Below are positions 1 to 7,577 of a stretch of 64,000 bases of DNA, piece by piece. This stretch comes from Clostridia bacterium. Lineage in GTDB: Bacteria > Bacillota > Clostridia > Christensenellales > Aristaeellaceae. A program made the position numbers and the translations under genes. Under the pieces are notes generated by a model, which searched no databases, had not been told where the DNA came from, and was given only the letters and a program-made list of their open reading frames with translations. The stretch is from NCBI GenBank assembly GCA_017524725.1, contig JAFXUZ010000075.1:1-64000 (forward strand), in the 5' to 3' direction. Numbering within the stretch: position 1 is the stretch's first letter; every line of letters begins with the position of its first letter.

Positions 1-167
1 CCGTAAGGAAAAATTGCTCCGCAATTTAACCTCGGTCACGTACACGCCGCTCCCTCGGATTTCAATCAGGGGGTGTTCCCCCTGATAACCCCCCTGTGTC
101 GTGTTTGATTCGTGTTCTTTTGCTTCGTGCGTAAGCCCTGCCGAAACAGGCTGTTCGGGCTCCCCTG

Positions 168-206
168 TTTCCCGTTTCCGTTTCCCGTTTCCGTTTCCCA
201 TTTCCG
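168..206. repeat. Three tandem 13-bp units (TTTCCCGTTTCCG)
   Basis: Units lie at 168-180, 181-193 and 194-206. The first two are identical and the third differs by one base (TTTCCCATTTCCG). Each unit contains two TTTCC-type halves, so the array is also a degenerate 6/7-mer. It is non-coding and sits downstream of a reverse-strand terminator. Confidence 0.8.
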
Positions 207-236
207 TTTGGGCGTGCGGCGGAACGGCCGCCGCAG

Positions 237-268
237 AAAAACGCTGCCGCAGTTTTTCTGCGGCAGCG
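237..268 (-). terminator. Intrinsic terminator of the SH3-repeat protein gene
   Basis: A perfect 11-bp stem (CGCTGCCGCAG at 242-252, CTGCGGCAGCG at 258-268) has a 5-base loop. On the reverse strand it is followed by a run of five T (237-241). It lies 20 bases after the stop codon of the reverse gene ending at 289. Confidence 0.85.
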
Positions 269-288
269 CTGAAAATGCGTTTGAAGGA

Positions 289-1554
289 TCAGAAGGTCAC
301 AGACTCTCTGCGGACCCATCCCTGGAATCCGTCGATCTCCACACGGACCCAGTTGTCGGTGTACTCCAGCACAGTGACAACGGTGCCGATGGGCCACTTG
401 CCGACGTCACGGCTCATCAGGGAGGGGCTGGACCACAGGACGATGCTGCGGTTGCCGACAGTGGAACCTTCGTAGCACAGCACGCCGAGGGCCATGGGAT
501 CTTCACCGTCGGTGAAGGAGAGCAGGCTGGTGGCGATATAGCCCGTCATGCCGTTGAAGCAGACATGGGTGTAATTGTTGCCGTTGCTGTCTTCCAGCAC
601 CGCCAGGACCGCGCCTGCGGGCACGTTGGCCAGGCGGGGGGAATCGGAATTGCCGCGCTTGCGCAGGTAGTAGGAGGACAGCACGACATTGTTGACCACG
701 GCGATCCTGTTGCCTTCGGAGGCTTCGGTATCCCAGGTGATGGCGGAGGTCTCGATGGAATAGGTGGTGCTGCCGATGGCGATCTCGGAATAGGCGGTGC
801 CCAGGCGGATCAACTTGGCGGTGCCGACGGCGCCGTCCACGTTATAGGTGACGTCCAGATAGGAGATGTTGTCCCTGGCGGCGGGAGCGGTGCCCACGAC
901 GGTGAGGGAAGGGATCGCGGTGGGAATGGCGATGGGTTCGGCAGTGGGCTCAGCCGTAGGTTCGGCGGTGGGCTCTTCGGCGGGCAGGGGAGTGACCTCG
1001 GGCGTCGGTTCGTTATCCACGGCCACAGCGACGGGTTCGGCGGTGGGCTGTGCGATGGGGGTGGGGATCAGGGTCGCCGAGGGAGCGATGGGTTCCGCAG
1101 GACCGGCATTCGCCATGGCTTCCAGGACGGCATTGATCTGGGCGTTGGAGAAGTAATAGCGCATGTACTCGCGGATGGCATTCTCGTCACGCTCGGCCCA
1201 GGCCAGTTCGGGCAGGTAATAATGGGTGCCGTCCAGTTCCAGGTGGTACACGGCCCATTCCCAGGTGTCCACGTCGATCCACGCGTAAGCGGTGGTGCCG
1301 TCAGAGAAGTAGCTGATCTGGCGCTTGCCGTCGATCTCGGTGGATACCACGCTGATATAGCTGCCGGCGGGAAGGGTCCCGAAGGGATCGAAGGTGTTCA
1401 CCGTGCCGTCGGTGGAACGGGTATAGAGGGTGACCTCCGTATTGGTCTTGAACCGGCATCCCTTGTTCCAATCGCTTTCGGTCAAAGCCATGGCGCTCAG
1501 GGGCGGGATGATGAACAGTGCGGCGAGCAGCAGGGAAAGCATTTTCTTAAGCAT
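289..1554 (-). CDS. Secreted SH3-domain repeat protein
   Basis: A 421-residue exported protein of unknown substrate. Residues 1-23 form a type I signal peptide with no lipobox. Three SH3b-like modules can be seen: one near residues 33-95, one near 290-345 ending in GYIATSLLSF, and one at the C-terminus ending in GWVRRESVTF. The W/GW-R-E endings are typical of bacterial SH3 domains that bind cell-wall peptide or glycan. A Pro/Thr/Glu linker with repeated PTAE units (about 170-225) separates the N-terminal part from the rest. The start is supported by AAAGGAG 8 bases upstream. It lies 79 bases behind the next reverse gene and probably shares its transcript. The cell-wall role is inferred from the fold only. 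Confidence 0.75.
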   Translation of the reverse strand: MLKKMLSLLLAALFIIPPLSAMALTESDWNKGCRFKTNTEVTLYTRSTDGTVNTFDPFGTLPAGSYISVVSTEIDGKRQISYFSDGTTAYAWIDVDTWEWAVYHLELDGTHYYLPELAWAERDENAIREYMRYYFSNAQINAVLEAMANAGPAEPIAPSATLIPTPIAQPTAEPVAVAVDNEPTPEVTPLPAEEPTAEPTAEPTAEPIAIPTAIPSLTVVGTAPAARDNISYLDVTYNVDGAVGTAKLIRLGTAYSEIAIGSTTYSIETSAITWDTEASEGNRIAVVNNVVLSSYYLRKRGNSDSPRLANVPAGAVLAVLEDSNGNNYTHVCFNGMTGYIATSLLSFTDGEDPMALGVLCYEGSTVGNRSIVLWSSPSLMSRDVGKWPIGTVVTVLEYTDNWVRVEIDGFQGWVRRESVTF

Positions 1555-1633
1555 GGTTCTTTCTCCTTTGTGATGGAATGGATCGCGAATGCCGGGGAAG
1601 CCGTCCGGGTGTTGCTCCGTGCGGCGCGGATGA

Positions 1634-2794
1634 TTATTGATGGTATCTGATAAGGAACAGCTCCCTCAGGGGAAGAAGCCGCCCCTTGGTCTCAAAGGTA
1701 CAGTCGGCGGTGTTGACCCACTCCCATTCGCTTGAAGAGCCGGCGGTGACGAAAAAGCCGAAGGGAGCGTCCGCCGAGGCGCGCAGCTGTTTGCCGCTGG
1801 GCGCGTAATGGACGGTATAGGTGATGCCTTCGTTGATGAACGTGATGTCATAGCTGACAAGGCTCGTCCCCAGGTCGTGGAGGTAATGGGCCGAGATCTT
1901 GGCGGTGAAGCTATTTTCGTAGGTGGCTTCCACCGTGTCCACATACCATACCCCGGTGTTGCCGTTCTTTTTCCAGGTGAGGGTGGTGCCGCCGCACTCC
2001 ATGTCGGTTTCGAAAAGGTCCCGGTCCGTCCTGGCATAGACCGTATGGGCCGTGCCGTCCCTGCCGTGGATGGAGGTCTGGTTGCCGACGGCCGCCATAT
2101 AGGCGTCGTCACCCGAGAAGGAATATACGCTGTCGGCCCCGACGGCATACAGGTCCCATCCCTGAAGGGAATCCCCGGTGACGGTGAAGGCAAGGGCCGC
2201 ATAGGCAGGATATTCTTCGGAGAAGAGTTCCATCAGCGAAACGAGCATTTCCTCCTGTCCGTCATATTCGGCCTGGCTCACATGGTATTCGGGTTCGATC
2301 ACCGTCTCTTTGCCGTCGTCCGCGATGCCGCGTATCTCCACGCTCCAGCCATTCCCCGCATCGGCGCGGTAGCCGTATTTGGCGAACTGGGGATAATTCC
2401 GTCTGGCATAGGTCAGCGCGTCCCGCTCCTCGGGCCATTCATCGGCGTCCAGCCAGTTGAGATGGGCGTCTGCGGGGCGCATGCCGGACCACCATACGCC
2501 CACCTGCCGTTTGAGGCCGGCGGTGGAATAGGTGAAGGTATGCCCCCCCTCATCCAGGGGCACGGGAACATAGACCCTGTCCATGTTCACGCTGACCCGG
2601 TCCAATGTCATATCCGACGAAACAAAGGTGGACATGGTGCTTTCACTGTGTTTTGTATACAATACGGGTACCTGCCGGATGCGGTCGAATTCAAAGCCGG
2701 CCATCGTATCGGGAATGACAGCCCTCTCGGCCGAGGCGGACACTAAAAGGGCCGCCAGCAGGATAGCCAGTAAAGCGGCAGTGGCTTTCTTCAT
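1634..2794 (-). CDS. Secreted protein of unknown function, paralogue of the divergent neighbour
   Basis: A 386-residue protein with a clear signal peptide (residues 1-22, cleavage after ASA). I do not recognise the family. It aligns by eye with the divergent protein at 3112-4131: GLKRQVGVWWSG against GTKAQIGLWWIGG, AHLNWLDADEWPEE against EYLNWWMQKGEEE, GVWYVDTVEATYE against GHWYVSNVEVSYA, and matching hydrophobic C-termini with a TYT/NYT ending. The two are therefore diverged copies. The ribosome site GGAG lies about 10 bases upstream, and a TTGACT-17-TAAAAT promoter is at 2830-2858. No enzyme motif is visible, and the aromatic-rich beta-type sequence suggests a surface or binding module. Confidence 0.7.
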   Translation of the reverse strand: MKKATAALLAILLAALLVSASAERAVIPDTMAGFEFDRIRQVPVLYTKHSESTMSTFVSSDMTLDRVSVNMDRVYVPVPLDEGGHTFTYSTAGLKRQVGVWWSGMRPADAHLNWLDADEWPEERDALTYARRNYPQFAKYGYRADAGNGWSVEIRGIADDGKETVIEPEYHVSQAEYDGQEEMLVSLMELFSEEYPAYAALAFTVTGDSLQGWDLYAVGADSVYSFSGDDAYMAAVGNQTSIHGRDGTAHTVYARTDRDLFETDMECGGTTLTWKKNGNTGVWYVDTVEATYENSFTAKISAHYLHDLGTSLVSYDITFINEGITYTVHYAPSGKQLRASADAPFGFFVTAGSSSEWEWVNTADCTFETKGRLLPLRELFLIRYHQ

Positions 2795-2829
2795 CAGGGA
2801 ACACTCCTCCGATCCTGACTCTCCTGCTT

Positions 2830-2858
2830 ATTTTATCCCTTGTCAGCGAAAAAGTCAA
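2830..2858 (-). promoter_or_regulatory. Promoter for the reverse secreted protein gene
   Basis: On the reverse strand TTGACT (2853-2858) and TAAAAT (2830-2835) are separated by 17 bases. This fits the housekeeping sigma consensus and lies 36 bases before the start codon at 2794. Confidence 0.65.
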
Positions 2859-3045
2859 TAAAATGTAATATAAGATGCAGAATACAAACGACGGAAACGG
2901 GAATGAAAGTGTGTAAAAAAACGGGAATACAAACGGCCTGCGCCCCTTTCGCGGCGAATGCGGAATGAGGGGGCGGTTGGGTGCGTGAAAAGAAAATATG
3001 AAAAAATGTAAAGAAAACGTAACAAATAGGAGGGGGGAGGCGAGA

Positions 3046-3074
3046 TTGACAAGCCATATGATATGAATTAGAAT
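3046..3074 (+). promoter_or_regulatory. Promoter for the forward secreted protein gene
   Basis: TTGACA (3046-3051), a 17-base spacer and TAGAAT (3069-3074) lie 38 bases before the start at 3112. Confidence 0.75.
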
Positions 3075-3111
3075 ATATCAGGTTTCATAATAAAAAATTG
3101 AGGTGAAAAAC

Positions 3112-4131
3112 ATGAAAAAAACAGTTGCCCTGATCCTGGCGGCCATGATGCTGCTCTGCGCCGCCGCGGCCTCCGCCGACGCCCTGTTCGCCCCCAAGAA
3201 CCGCAGTGACCTTGCCGGGCTGCCTGCGCTGCCTTCCGGTATCCCGGAGTGCAAGGTCAAACACGACGAAAAGACCAACACCTACACCGTGACCGTCAGT
3301 GAAAACCCCGTATGGGCCTGCGCCAACCTGTGGTACAACGGCAAGGGCAATGTGGATGGCATCACCTTCAACGGCAACACCGCTTCCTTCAAGGGCACCA
3401 AGGCCCAGATCGGCCTGTGGTGGATCGGCGGTCCCTACAGTTCCTCCGACGGTGAATACCTGAACTGGTGGATGCAGAAGGGTGAAGAGGAAGGCCAGTT
3501 TGCCGACGAAGAGGCTGCCCTGGCCTTTGGCGCAGAAGAATATCCGGGCTATGACAGCTACAAGCTGGAGGAGATCTACCGCTGGGACGTGAACGTCAAC
3601 GAATATGACGCGGACGGCAACTGGGTCGGATACATCGGCGGATATTACTGGGCTGATCCGGCGGATTACGGATATGACCAGGCCGCTTTCGAAGCGGCCG
3701 CGCTGGCGGAATACCAAGCCATGTATCCCGATAAGATCCTCAGGTGCAACGACTTCGCGAGCGTCCTGCGTGCATGGAAGCTGCTGGGCATCAGCAACAG
3801 GACCTGGATGGCCTATGCCGGCGACGATGCCCTTTTGATCGGCTATCAGAACATGAACGTGTGGTACACCCGCGGCGGCATCCCCACCAGGGTCACCGTT
3901 AACATGAACGAAGATCCCTTCCAGACCGGCAAGAAGCTTTCCAGCGCTTCCGTTACCTACATGAGGGACGGCAAGTACTCCGGCCACTGGTATGTTTCCA
4001 ACGTGGAAGTTTCCTACGCCGACGATCCGGTCGCCAAGGTCTCCGTTGATTACAACGACACCATGGCAGGCAGCTGGCTGCGCTACAGCGTCACCCTGTC
4101 CTCCGGCGGCACCCTGAACTACACCAGGTAA
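3112..4131 (+). CDS. Secreted protein of unknown function, paralogue of the divergent neighbour
   Basis: A 339-residue protein with a signal peptide at residues 1-22 (MKKTVALILA..., cleavage near ASADA). An in-frame GTG at 3103 overlaps the ribosome site GAGGTG, so the ATG at 3112 is the better start. The family is not recognised. It shares spaced blocks with the protein at 1634-2794 and is rich in Trp and Tyr (GLWWIGG, LNWWMQ, YIGGYYWADP). It stands alone, with its own promoter and a strong terminator. A surface carbohydrate- or wall-binding role is possible but unproven. Confidence 0.72.
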   Translation: MKKTVALILAAMMLLCAAAASADALFAPKNRSDLAGLPALPSGIPECKVKHDEKTNTYTVTVSENPVWACANLWYNGKGNVDGITFNGNTASFKGTKAQIGLWWIGGPYSSSDGEYLNWWMQKGEEEGQFADEEAALAFGAEEYPGYDSYKLEEIYRWDVNVNEYDADGNWVGYIGGYYWADPADYGYDQAAFEAAALAEYQAMYPDKILRCNDFASVLRAWKLLGISNRTWMAYAGDDALLIGYQNMNVWYTRGGIPTRVTVNMNEDPFQTGKKLSSASVTYMRDGKYSGHWYVSNVEVSYADDPVAKVSVDYNDTMAGSWLRYSVTLSSGGTLNYTR

Positions 4132-4145
4132 AAAGCATTTAAAGA

Positions 4146-4189
4146 GGCCGTGAAGCGACGCGTGTGTGGCTTCACGGCCTTCTTTTTTT
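4146..4189 (+). terminator. Intrinsic terminator
   Basis: An 11-bp stem GGCCGTGAAGC (4146-4156) pairs with GCTTCACGGCC (4169-4179) and is followed by TTCTTTTTTT. It ends the transcript of the forward secreted protein. Confidence 0.9.
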
Positions 4190-4219
4190 GCGATGTTCCG
4201 CATGCTCCGTTTGCGGGCG

Positions 4220-5703
4220 TTATGCGGCGTCGGCAAGGCTGAGCCCGGATTCTTCCAGGTATTCGTCCATCAGTTCAAACAGGCGCCTTACGATCTCCGC
4301 ATAATCCCCGGTATTCAGGTTCGCCAGTGAGATGCGGACGGTGCCCTCCGGGGCGTTGAAGCCGGGGCCGTACATAAGCACCACGCCCTTGCGCAGGGCC
4401 AGGTCGTTCAAAAAATCGATCTGGGTCTTTTCTTCCCTGAGCCAGGCGAGGAAATCGGCGCCGTACCTGTTTTCCGCCAGGGCGTACACGTCCACAAGGG
4501 TGTAATACCTACCGGGTATTGGCCGCGCCGTCGTCCGTCTCAAGGCCCAGGGCGTCCATCAGCGCAAGGTAACGTTCCCGTACCGTATCGTTGGCCAGGC
4601 GGATGTAGGGATCCTCCTGCCCCGCGCCGGCGTATACCAGGTGGCTCAGGGCCAGCAGGTCCATGAACACCTGGCTGGGGGTGGACAGGCCGCTGGTATG
4701 GTATAGCCCGATGGAACGGCTGTCGGCGACCACCCGGTCGATGAAGGGCATGCCGTCGGGATCTGCGGTGACGATGGAATATTCATCCCGGAGATGGGCC
4801 TTGTCCTCTTCCGGAAGCTCAGAGAGGAGCCGGTCGCAGACGTTGTTTCCGTTCATGGCGATCAGGCCGATCCGCCAGCCCGTGACGCCGTAAAGCTTGG
4901 AGAAGGAATAGACCAGGATGGTATTGTACGGAAGCACGGCGTAGACCGTCTGGAAATCCTCGGCGAAGGTCCCGTACACGTCGTCGGTCAGGATGATCAG
5001 GTCCGGGTTCTTTTCGACTGCCTGCGCAAGGCGCGCCAGCGTGTTTTTTGACAGGGCATGGGCTCCGGGGTTGGAGGGGTTTACCAGGAAGAACGCCTTC
5101 ACCGACGGGTCCTCGAGCTTACCGATCTCCTCCTCCGGGATGTCCCAGCCGTTTTCCGCCGTGCTGGATACGTCGACTGCCACCAGGCCGTAATCCTTTA
5201 CGGAGGGGATCTGCATATACGGCGTAAAGATCGGGGTGGCGATGGCGATCCGGTCGCCCGGCTTCAGCAGGCGGTTGTGGCTCAGGGATTCGAAGATGTA
5301 CACCATGGCGCCGCTGCCCCCTTCGGTGGGAAAAACGCAGGTGCCGCCGGGAACCTTCGCTCCGCCGAACAGCGTTTGTTGGAGAAAGGCGTTCAGGATG
5401 GCTTCCGTGTTCGTCAGGCAGCGGCTGGGGGTGGGATAATACCCGCCGATCACCGCGTCGGCCAGTTCCTTGATCAGGCTGTCCCTGTCCAGCCCGAGGG
5501 TGCCGGTGCAGTAATCCACAGCCGCGATCAGGAACGCGTCCGTGGGATCTTCCGGGTCCATCGCGGCGTCAAACCGGGCGCCGATCCCCTTCTTAAGGAT
5601 CGCGCTTCTGCTTCCGGGTCGGCATGGGCCGCCGGGGCGGCCAGGACGGCCAGAACGCAGGTGCACAGGATCACGCACAGGACCGAAGACAGTATTTTTT
5701 CAT
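4220..5703 (-). pseudogene. Broken aspartate 4-decarboxylase (AspD type) behind a signal peptide
   Basis: The PLP-dependent aspartate 4-decarboxylase / transaminase family is plain in two frames. 5600-4509 has EGGSGAMVYIF, PIFTPYMQIP, VNPSNPG, DDVYGTF and the PLP-lysine block VYSFSKLYGVTGWRIG. 4531-4220 has YYTLVDVYALAENRYGADF and RISLANLN. The frame breaks at a tandem duplication of GGTA (4506-4513, reverse strand); removing one copy joins NTR to YYTLVD. At the 5' end, a good ribosome site (GGGAGGG) precedes an ATG at 5703 that would encode a signal peptide (KILSSVLCVILCT...). That reading is lost in a six-A tract, and a second frame change follows before the enzyme frame. Roughly the first 90 residues of normal AspD, including the LNAGRGNPN region, are absent. 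At least three lesions make a functional product unlikely. Family members decarboxylate aspartate to alanine in the cytoplasm, so the signal peptide is itself odd. Confidence 0.8.
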
Positions 5704-5778
5704 GATCATCCCTCCCGATTTGATATGATGATTGATATATGAGATCTGTTTCCCGGGCGATGGATCCTGCCGGGGATG

Positions 5779-6159
5779 TCAGACCATTTTCCCGTTTTCC
5801 GTCTTCACGGCTACCTGCCATTCGTCCTCGTATACGACGGTCCCGACCGCGTTTGTAAAGACGATATCGTAGGGCCTGGAGTGGGCGTCCAGGATCCGGA
5901 CCGCGGGAGCGATCATTTCCAGCATTTCCCGCGCCGTGTCGGTCTTGAAGAAGGTGATCACTTTTTCATGTTTTTTGCAGGGCTCCGGTTCCGGGAGGTG
6001 CTCCTTGAACCAGGCGTCGATGTCACGAAATGTCTTTTCCTCCTCCGGGGTCATGACGCCGTCACGGATCAGGTTCCAGCAGAGGCTGAATATGCCCTTG
6101 GGATATTTTGTAATCCGGGATTCCTCCCGGCCCTGGATCCGCATGTATCTTAAGTTCAT
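5779..6159 (-). CDS. Small conserved-looking protein, last gene of the SLOG operon
   Basis: A 126-residue soluble protein that I do not recognise. It has no signal peptide or membrane segment. The N-terminal half is basic/helical and the C-terminal half looks like a small alpha/beta domain (AVRILDAHSRPYDIVFTNAVGTVVYEDEWQVAVKTEN). Its ATG overlaps the stop of the upstream SLOG gene (ATGA at 6156-6159), so it is probably translationally coupled and may act with that protein. No motif allows a functional call. Confidence 0.6.
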   Translation of the reverse strand: MNLRYMRIQGREESRITKYPKGIFSLCWNLIRDGVMTPEEEKTFRDIDAWFKEHLPEPEPCKKHEKVITFFKTDTAREMLEMIAPAVRILDAHSRPYDIVFTNAVGTVVYEDEWQVAVKTENGKMV

Positions 6160-7577
6160 TCGTCAGGATTCTCCCTTTGGCTTGATTCGGGATCCGTCCC
6201 GTCCTCTTCCTCCGGGTCTTCGTGACGCCCCGGGCGAAGCTTGATGAAATCCGTGTGCAGCACCCGGTAAGCCGGGCGGTAAGCTTCCCGGTAGATATCC
6301 GAATGGGAAGGGAGCCGGCTTTCGTCCAGGATACATCGCGCGGCGGACTTCATCCTCTCGGAGCCGTCCAGCTTTACGCAGAAGTTGTAGACGTTCCGGC
6401 GCGTGAAATCCAGGGGTTTTATTGCGGCGGACCGGCACAGCATGTACGCGATGTCTTCCTCCTTCAGGCCCCTGGCCTTCGCGGCCCGGAGGTTCAGCCG
6501 GAACCACTGGGGGCTGATGCGTTCGGTCAGCTTTTCGCCGGGGTCCGCTTCCAGGCCGCTCATTTCGGCCCGGAGCGTCTCCAGGGCGGTTGATTCCGAC
6601 GGCACCAGGTGCCCGACGCCCAGCATCCCCTGGAACGCGAACTTGACCGCGTCCTCCTCCGTCATCATCGGGCGGCACCTGCGTTCGGCCAGGAGGTTTT
6701 TTTTGATGCTTTCGGCGCATTTGATCATCAGCGCCAGTTCGGCCTTCCGGTACCCGTCCCGGATGAAGGCGGCGCGGGACGGATGGCGCAGCTTCCTGAC
6801 GGATTTGACAAGGACCTGCCGGGCCCGCTCCCTTGAGAAACCGAAGCGATCCCCGCATTCCTGCAGGGTCCGCATTTCCCGGTAGCGCAGGCGCAGAAGC
6901 TCCTGTTCCCTTCCGGGCAGCAGGGAGATGACGTGGTCAAGCCCCGCAAGCCGGTCCGGGGACAGGGGCACAAAACTATTTTGTCCGAAGACTGCCTCAA
7001 ACCCGATGTCCGCAAGCAGGTTTTCGGGGTAGGCGGGCCTGGCCGGTTCGTCGGCCTTTGACCTGTGCTTCTTCTTTGGCTTTGGGCCGGTCGTGCTGAC
7101 GACCACTTCGAGCCCCTGGGCCCTGGCATAGTCCACGGTGTCCTTTGTCCCGCCGGGAGCGCCGCTGAAATATGCAATCAGCCGGCGGCTGTGGTCCGCC
7201 ATCCAGCGGTTCCGCTGCAGGAACACGCCTTCATGGTAATGGTCGCTGACGGTATAAACAAGGTCGGCGCCTTTCAGGAGGCTGTCGTACTGCCGCTTCC
7301 ATTCCTCCGTCCAGCGGGCGGCGAAGCCCGGCCAGGGCGTCGCCGCGATCAGGCGGAGGGACGGATGGTCCGCCTTTTTGCCCAGAACGATCTGGCCCGC
7401 CCAGATGTCCACGCCCATGGCGCAGCCGGAAATGAAGGTAGTATACCCGTCGGCGATCGCCCTGTCGATCTCCTTTTCCAGCCAGGCGCGCACCTCTTCC
7501 GCTCCGGCGTCCAGTTTTTCCGGACGGTGCCCCATAAAAAAGCATCGGTGCATCCGCTTTTCCTTTTCATCCGGCAT
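6156..7577 (-). CDS. SLOG (YpsA/DUF1273-like) protein fused to a sigma region 4-like HTH and a C-terminal domain
   Basis: A 473-residue three-part protein. Residues 8-160 form a YpsA-like SLOG Rossmann domain (CFFMGHRPEK, FISGCAMGVDIWAGQ, DLVYTVSDHYHEGVFLQRN). SLOG domains bind nucleotide-type ligands in general. After a basic linker (KPKKKHRSK), residues 212-269 match sigma-70 region 4 of the RpoD type (LLPGREQELLRLRYRE, FGFSRERARQVLVKSVRKLRHPSR). Residues about 300-440 form an uncharacterised helical domain (FAFQGMLGVGHLV, ISPQWFRLNLRAA). The start was moved from a GTG at 7586 to the ATG at 7577 because GGGAGG lies 8 bases before that ATG. It overlaps the kinase gene by 11 bases and the small downstream gene by 4. 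A ligand-controlled DNA- or polymerase-binding role is inference. Confidence 0.75.
   Translation of the reverse strand: MPDEKEKRMHRCFFMGHRPEKLDAGAEEVRAWLEKEIDRAIADGYTTFISGCAMGVDIWAGQIVLGKKADHPSLRLIAATPWPGFAARWTEEWKRQYDSLLKGADLVYTVSDHYHEGVFLQRNRWMADHSRRLIAYFSGAPGGTKDTVDYARAQGLEVVVSTTGPKPKKKHRSKADEPARPAYPENLLADIGFEAVFGQNSFVPLSPDRLAGLDHVISLLPGREQELLRLRYREMRTLQECGDRFGFSRERARQVLVKSVRKLRHPSRAAFIRDGYRKAELALMIKCAESIKKNLLAERRCRPMMTEEDAVKFAFQGMLGVGHLVPSESTALETLRAEMSGLEADPGEKLTERISPQWFRLNLRAAKARGLKEEDIAYMLCRSAAIKPLDFTRRNVYNFCVKLDGSERMKSAARCILDESRLPSHSDIYREAYRPAYRVLHTDFIKLRPGRHEDPEEEDGTDPESSQRENPDE

Larger units (their letters stand above)
1..288. other. Window-edge intergenic region, no gene recognised
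   Basis: I see no convincing gene in the first 288 bases. The stretch holds a small hairpin (CAGGGGG, loop TGTT, CCCCCTG) at 67-84, a 13-bp tandem repeat at 168-206, and the terminator of the reverse-strand gene that ends at 289. Open frames here are extensions of shadow frames of the SH3 protein. Confidence 0.5.
2795..3111. other. Divergent intergenic region with two promoters
   Basis: About 317 bases separate the two divergent paralogues. Each side has its own consensus-like promoter (reverse 2830-2858, forward 3046-3074). The AT-rich middle shows no further gene or hairpin that I can support. Confidence 0.6.

Noticed and set aside
112..1650. Long forward open frame of 512 codons opposite the SH3 protein
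   Set aside because: GC-rich antisense shadow: Gly/Asp/Val/Ala low-complexity product, no ribosome site, and the reverse frame has a signal peptide and SH3 motifs.
5528..5821. Reverse frame of 97 codons containing a signal peptide as an independent gene
   Set aside because: Its signal-peptide stretch reads only after a frame change from the ribosome site and runs into the aspartate decarboxylase relic, so it is treated as part of that pseudogene.
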